Below are positions 60,561 through 64,000 of a stretch of 64,000 nt of DNA, one piece after another (the first letter of the stretch is position 1; each line of letters begins with the position of its first letter). A model generated the notes under the pieces. It did no database searches. It had not been told where the DNA came from and saw only the letters and a program-made list of their open reading frames with translations. The translations under genes were made by a program, and so were the position numbers. The DNA is from Cornus controversa (lineage: Eukaryota; Streptophyta; Magnoliopsida; Cornales; Cornaceae): the NCBI GenBank assembly GCA_026545225.1, contig CM048849.1, positions 57,803,836 through 57,867,835 on the forward strand, written 5' to 3'.

Positions 60561-61778
60561 ATGCAACGGATACGAGTTTCATCCCATCAGGTGCCAGTGC
60601 ACAAGTTAGGGGATCCCCAAATGACATTATCCCCAAAGTTCAGGTTTTCTGGCATCAAATCATCTTTGTCAGATCCTTCTTTGGAGTTGGAATTGTCTCT
60701 GAGGGGAGAGCCCCTCATTCCTGGCCTCCCCGATGATATCGCTCTCAATTGTCTTCTCCGAATTCCGGTTGAGAGCCACGCAGCCAGCAGGGCTGTTTGC
60801 AAGCGTTGGTATCTATTGCTTGGCAGTAAGGAGCGCTTTTTCACCCGGAGGAGGGAACTTGGGTTTCATGACCCCTGGCTTCATGTCTTTGCCTACCACA
60901 AATGCACCGGAAAAATTCAGTGGCAGGTTCTTGACCTAATCCATTTCTCTTGGCACACCATACCTGCAATGCCTTGCAAAGAAAAGGCCTGCCCCCATGG
61001 ATTTAGGTGTGTTTCCATCGCCCACGAGGGGGCTCTCTTTGTTTGTGGTGGTGTGGTCTCTGATGTGGATTGTCCCCTCAACTTGGTATTAAAATATGAA
61101 ATGTGGAGGAACCGTTGGACTGTGATGAAAAAGATGATCACTGCAAGGTCATTTTTTGCAAGCGGGGTGATTGATGGGATGATTTATGTGGCTGGAGGAA
61201 ACAGCACAGACCTCTTTGAGCTAAACTCAGCTGAAGTCCTGGATCCTGGTAAGGGGATTTGGCAGCCAGTTTCAAGCATGGGAACAAACATGTCCTCATA
61301 TGATACAGCAGTTCTCGATGGGAAGCTTTTTGTTACTGAAGGCTGGTTTTGGCCCTTTTATGTCGTACCCAGGGGTCAGATTTATGACCCTAGAACTGAT
61401 AATTGGGAGAATATGGCTGCTGGGCTGAGAGAAGGCTGGACTGGTTCAAGTGTTGTGGTTTATGGTCACTTATTTGTGGTTACAGAGCATGAAAGAACGA
61501 AACTTAAGGTTTATGACACACACAGTGATTCCTGGGAAACTGTAGAAGGACCTCCTTTACCAGAGCAGATATGCAAGCCTTTCTCCGTCAATTGCTGCGA
61601 CTGCAGGATCTATGTTGTGGGTCGAAACCTTCATGTTGTTGTGGGCCATATTGTGAGGCTGAATCCAGAAAGAACTCCTGAGAAAAAGTGGAGGTTCTCT
61701 GTTCAATGGCAAGTGGTGGATGCACCAGAAGACTTCTCTGATTTGACGCCCTCAAGCGCACAGGTTTTGTTTGCTTAA
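60561..61778 (+). CDS. F-box/kelch-repeat protein (At1g30090-like)
   Basis: F-box proteins are the substrate-receptor subunits of SCF ubiquitin ligases: the F-box binds the SKP1-type adaptor and the kelch propeller recruits the target. The single uninterrupted frame encodes 405 aa. The F-box lies near residues 51-90 (IPGLPDDIALNCLLRIPV followed by RAVCKRW). Kelch repeats span about 150-350, with GG-type motifs at VCGGVVSD and VAGGNSTDLFE and YDPRTDNWENM-type strands. The C-terminus ends LTPSSAQVLFA. The start at 60561 is supported by the N-terminus MQRIRVSS...VHKLG, which resembles the Arabidopsis protein as I remember it. The substrate is unknown. It is the same neighbour that NCED5 has in Arabidopsis. 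Confidence 0.95.
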   Translation: MQRIRVSSHQVPVHKLGDPQMTLSPKFRFSGIKSSLSDPSLELELSLRGEPLIPGLPDDIALNCLLRIPVESHAASRAVCKRWYLLLGSKERFFTRRRELGFHDPWLHVFAYHKCTGKIQWQVLDLIHFSWHTIPAMPCKEKACPHGFRCVSIAHEGALFVCGGVVSDVDCPLNLVLKYEMWRNRWTVMKKMITARSFFASGVIDGMIYVAGGNSTDLFELNSAEVLDPGKGIWQPVSSMGTNMSSYDTAVLDGKLFVTEGWFWPFYVVPRGQIYDPRTDNWENMAAGLREGWTGSSVVVYGHLFVVTEHERTKLKVYDTHSDSWETVEGPPLPEQICKPFSVNCCDCRIYVVGRNLHVVVGHIVRLNPERTPEKKWRFSVQWQVVDAPEDFSDLTPSSAQVLFA

Positions 61779-62374
61779 CTTTTTTTGTGATGTTGTGTTT
61801 GGTTTGTGGTTGCTTATATTGTAATTATATGACACTGTGAAAGCTGTATACCTATGATAGCTGTGCGAAAAGGCTCTTAAAGTTATTCTATCAGATGTAT
61901 TAATTTACAAGGATCTAAAAACTTTAGATCCTTTTTTTCTCTTACTTTGTTATGCATGATGTGTTTCAGTACCTTAATTTAACACTGCTGGTATTGATAC
62001 CTTGTTGAATGATATATCTTGTCTTCAAGACAGTAAGGTAGTATTAATTAGATTTTCAAACCAGAAGTAATCCAATATTGGATCAGTGTTCCTTAACCAA
62101 AATCATTACGGCCAAAAGTTTAGATTTTGTTTACATGGGTAGCTAATAATAAAAAGGTTCAGAATCAATATACAATGATAATCTAGCTGAACTGAAAATC
62201 AATGCAATTGGATTATGTGAATGTTTATATTGGTTTTTGAAATTTATCTTGTGACAAATTGATTGCACAAATAATCTTACCGATTTAGTTGAGGCTTTTG
62301 ATAATAAATTCATATGTAGTTGCAGAGCTCATTTAGTTGAGGCTCTTGCAACCTGTGTTCTTAAAGTGTTGGAA

Positions 62375-62702
62375 ACTCTTCTACTCAATTCAATGAGCTC
62401 AATTCATTTTTGCCCTAAACTTCATTTCCAACCTTTGATACCAAATTTCATTTAGTTCTATCTTGACATATACTTTCTATCAGGCTGCTGCATTCTTACA
62501 GTGTGTGCAATACTAGCCGGTTTTGGTATTCTTCTACTCAATTCAATGAACCACTATACATTTTCCCTCTATGTAGGAAACTTCACTTCCAACCTTTGAT
62601 ACCAAATTTCATTTATCTCTACCCTGAAATACAATCTTTATCGTACTATCCATCAGGCTGCAGCATTCTTACAATATTCGCAATACTAGCTGGTTTGGTA
62701 TA
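62375..62702 (+). repeat. Diverged tandem duplication, units of about 154 and 174 bp
   Basis: Both units begin TTCTTCTACTCAATTCAATG-like sequence (near 62377 and 62529). They share AACCTTTGATACCAAATTTC and end ATCAGGCTGC(T/A)GCATTCTTACA then GCAATACTAGC(C/T)GG. Confidence 0.88.
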
Positions 62703-62802
62703 TATGAAGTAGAAATGGTGTAAAAGAATTCAATCTGCCCCATGTTGTGTTTTTGTGATTTTAGGACAAGTGAAGATCTGTGGAATGAATGAATCAAAAG
62801 AT

Positions 62803-62893
62803 AATTATAATGCAGATCGAGCTTTACCCGACCCATGTGGAGGGAGCGTTTTGTACGGTGACACCCGGGTTACCGAAAAATTATAATGCAGAT
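62803..62893 (+). mobile_element. 61-bp insertion flanked by 15-bp direct repeats
   Basis: AATTATAATGCAGAT occurs exactly at 62803-62817 and 62879-62893. Between them is a 61-bp GC-richer segment that starts CGAGCTTTACCCGACCC and ends in an A run. A target duplication of about 15 bp plus an A-rich 3' end looks like target-primed retroposition of a very short RNA. The source is unknown. Confidence 0.55.
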
Positions 62894-63599
62894 GAAAACA
62901 ATCCCTTTTGACAGCAAGAAAATAGAATTCATTTCCCTACACTTTTTCCTAGTCTTCATTTCCCTTTCTTCTACATTTGTTCCTAGTCTTCATTTCCCTT
63001 CTATTTTATCAAGATATGGATAGCAAGAAAGCATGAATAGGCCTACATGGGATGGAAAGAGAGGAAATATAATTCTTTATTTATTATTTTGATTGTTTTT
63101 CTTTAGTGCTTGGACTAACTGTGGAAGAAATGAATGAAAAGGAGAGAATTAAGACTTTTTGAAAGTAGATTTCTCATTATTATGAGGAAAAAAATGAGAG
63201 AATTGTGACTTTTGAATGGGATTTTTCATTATTGTGAGTAGGTACCAGATCTATGTATAGAAGTCTCTGGCTCTTGTATATCATCAAAACAAATCTACAA
63301 TTCAAATCTCAAAGTGGCTATAACGTGAATGGGTTTGGTTTCTAGTGCACTCAACTATGTGGTGGATTCCTAATTGCCATTATAGTCAATAGCCTTTCCA
63401 TTGAATAAATAGATATGTAGTATTTTGGCCAGAAGTAGAAAAAAGAAAAAAAACAAGCTAGGCCTGATTAGTAACTATTTTTGTTTCATATATATTTGTG
63501 AAAAATATAAACAAATAACAAAAGCACAGTTGGCAATGTTTGTTTTGTTTTACACAGTAATGTGTCTACTTCAGTAAAAAGTTTAAATACGGAAGCAAA

Positions 63600-64000
63600 C
63601 CACCACACTACACTACATGTATAGACGCGAACTCCCCTCGTTACCGTACGTGCAACTCTCACCGCATACGGCTCATACAAAGACTCCTAAATCAATCCCA
63701 TACGCCTCATACAAAGACTCTTAAATCCACCATCCCGAGCCTTTTATTCCACTTCTCATCTCCAATCTTCAATCAAACTTGCGTTCTCCAGGCACTATGA
63801 AATGGGGGGTCTTTCTTTCGCCTATCGTATGTATTGGCTTGGCTTCGTCCCGAACCAAGGAGGCATTCTGGTGGGTGCGTGCGTGCATGCGTGTAAGAAG
63901 GCCGACCACTAGATAAGCTAAAAGACTACGATTACAAGCCAAGCCAAGCCAAGCCGCTCCTGGAATTTCTGAATTCTTCCTCGGTTGTATTTGTGCACCT
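63600..64000 (-). other. Probable mitochondrial DNA insertion (NUMT) with group II intron 3' part
   Basis: On the minus strand, 63674-63640 reads GAGCCGTATGCGG...GCACGTACGG, the classic group II intron domain V. The sequence running to the window end (GCTTGGCTTGGCTTGG tract, GGTTCGGGACGAAGCC) has the more even composition of plant mitochondrial introns. The final basal strand reads GGTAAC instead of the usual GGTTC, so the copy may have decayed. The left border is approximate and the insertion continues beyond the window. The host gene is probably a nad-type intron, which I cannot specify. Confidence 0.6.
63640..63674 (-). ncRNA. Group II intron domain V-like hairpin
   Basis: A 35-nt segment with the domain V layout: basal strand GAGCCGTAT, distal TGC/GCA helix around a purine-rich loop, and return strand GTACGG. 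The last bases (TAAC) deviate from the canonical TTC. Domain V is the catalytic core of group II introns. Here it most likely lies in nuclear-transferred organelle DNA and is not active. Confidence 0.6.

Larger units (their letters stand above)
61779..63595. other. F-box gene 3' UTR and downstream spacer
   Basis: The first few hundred bases should be 3' UTR. Beyond them lie a diverged tandem duplication (62375-62702) and a 61-bp insertion (62818-62878). No other gene seen. Confidence 0.6.

Noticed and set aside
60470..61141. Additional frames overlapping the F-box/kelch gene
   Set aside because: Shadows of the real coding frame in other phases.
1..64000. Search for a CRISPR array, bacterial operon or plasmid-type system
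   Set aside because: Tandem arrays here have no constant-repeat/unique-spacer structure, and all genes are plant nuclear genes or transposons.

Overview
This is plant nuclear DNA, most likely from a eudicot. The evidence is spliced genes with GT-AG introns, plastid-targeted proteins, AT-rich intergenic DNA full of (AT)n and (CT)n microsatellites, and a dense, nested set of plant transposons. I cannot name the species. About 5 kb of the 64 kb is convincing host coding sequence.

Four host genes are present. (1) At 1-2999 (+) are the last three coding exons of an ABCE/RLI ribosome-recycling ATPase; its long intron carries a dead RTE-type LINE. (2) At 6115-14327 (+) is a complete four-exon gene for the plastid pyruvate dehydrogenase E1 beta subunit (406 aa). 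Its third intron is 6.8 kb and holds a GACACG-rich inverted-repeat element and an antisense L1-type LINE, itself split by a hAT-type MITE. (3) At 31704-33515 (-) is an intronless 9-cis-epoxycarotenoid dioxygenase (NCED, 603 aa), the committed enzyme of abscisic acid synthesis, with G-box/ABRE motifs upstream. (4) At 60561-61778 (+) is an F-box/kelch protein (405 aa). From memory, genes 2, 3 and 4 match the neighbouring Arabidopsis genes At1g30120, At1g30100 and At1g30090. The block therefore looks like conserved microsynteny stretched apart by transposons.

The rest is repeat territory. At 19345-25174 is an LTR element with matching 5-bp target duplications, a broken gag, no recognisable pol and three different tandem arrays. 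At 30140-30660 is a 58-bp minisatellite. At 36381-37215 is a large fold-back element, next to a Tourist-like MITE (37378-37734). At 38944-43520 is a decayed Ty1/copia element with a foreign solo LTR in its gag. At 43521-45610 is an inverted-repeat element interrupted by a TRIM (44226-45325). At 47121-48370 is a 58-bp minisatellite split by a second copy of the hAT-type MITE. Further on are a 210-bp tandem repeat (51976-52620), a 41-bp minisatellite with a tRNA-like sequence (54008-54590), a 96-bp GC-rich triplication of hairpins (55530-55817) and a Mutator-type MITE inside a tandem duplication (58350-58627). The window ends in what looks like mitochondrial DNA carrying a group II intron domain V (about 63600-64000).

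I see no operon, CRISPR array or unknown multi-gene system. The genes are independent housekeeping or hormone genes. What is unusual is the repeat architecture: several insertions can be ordered in time because target-site duplications and interrupted host units are still readable.
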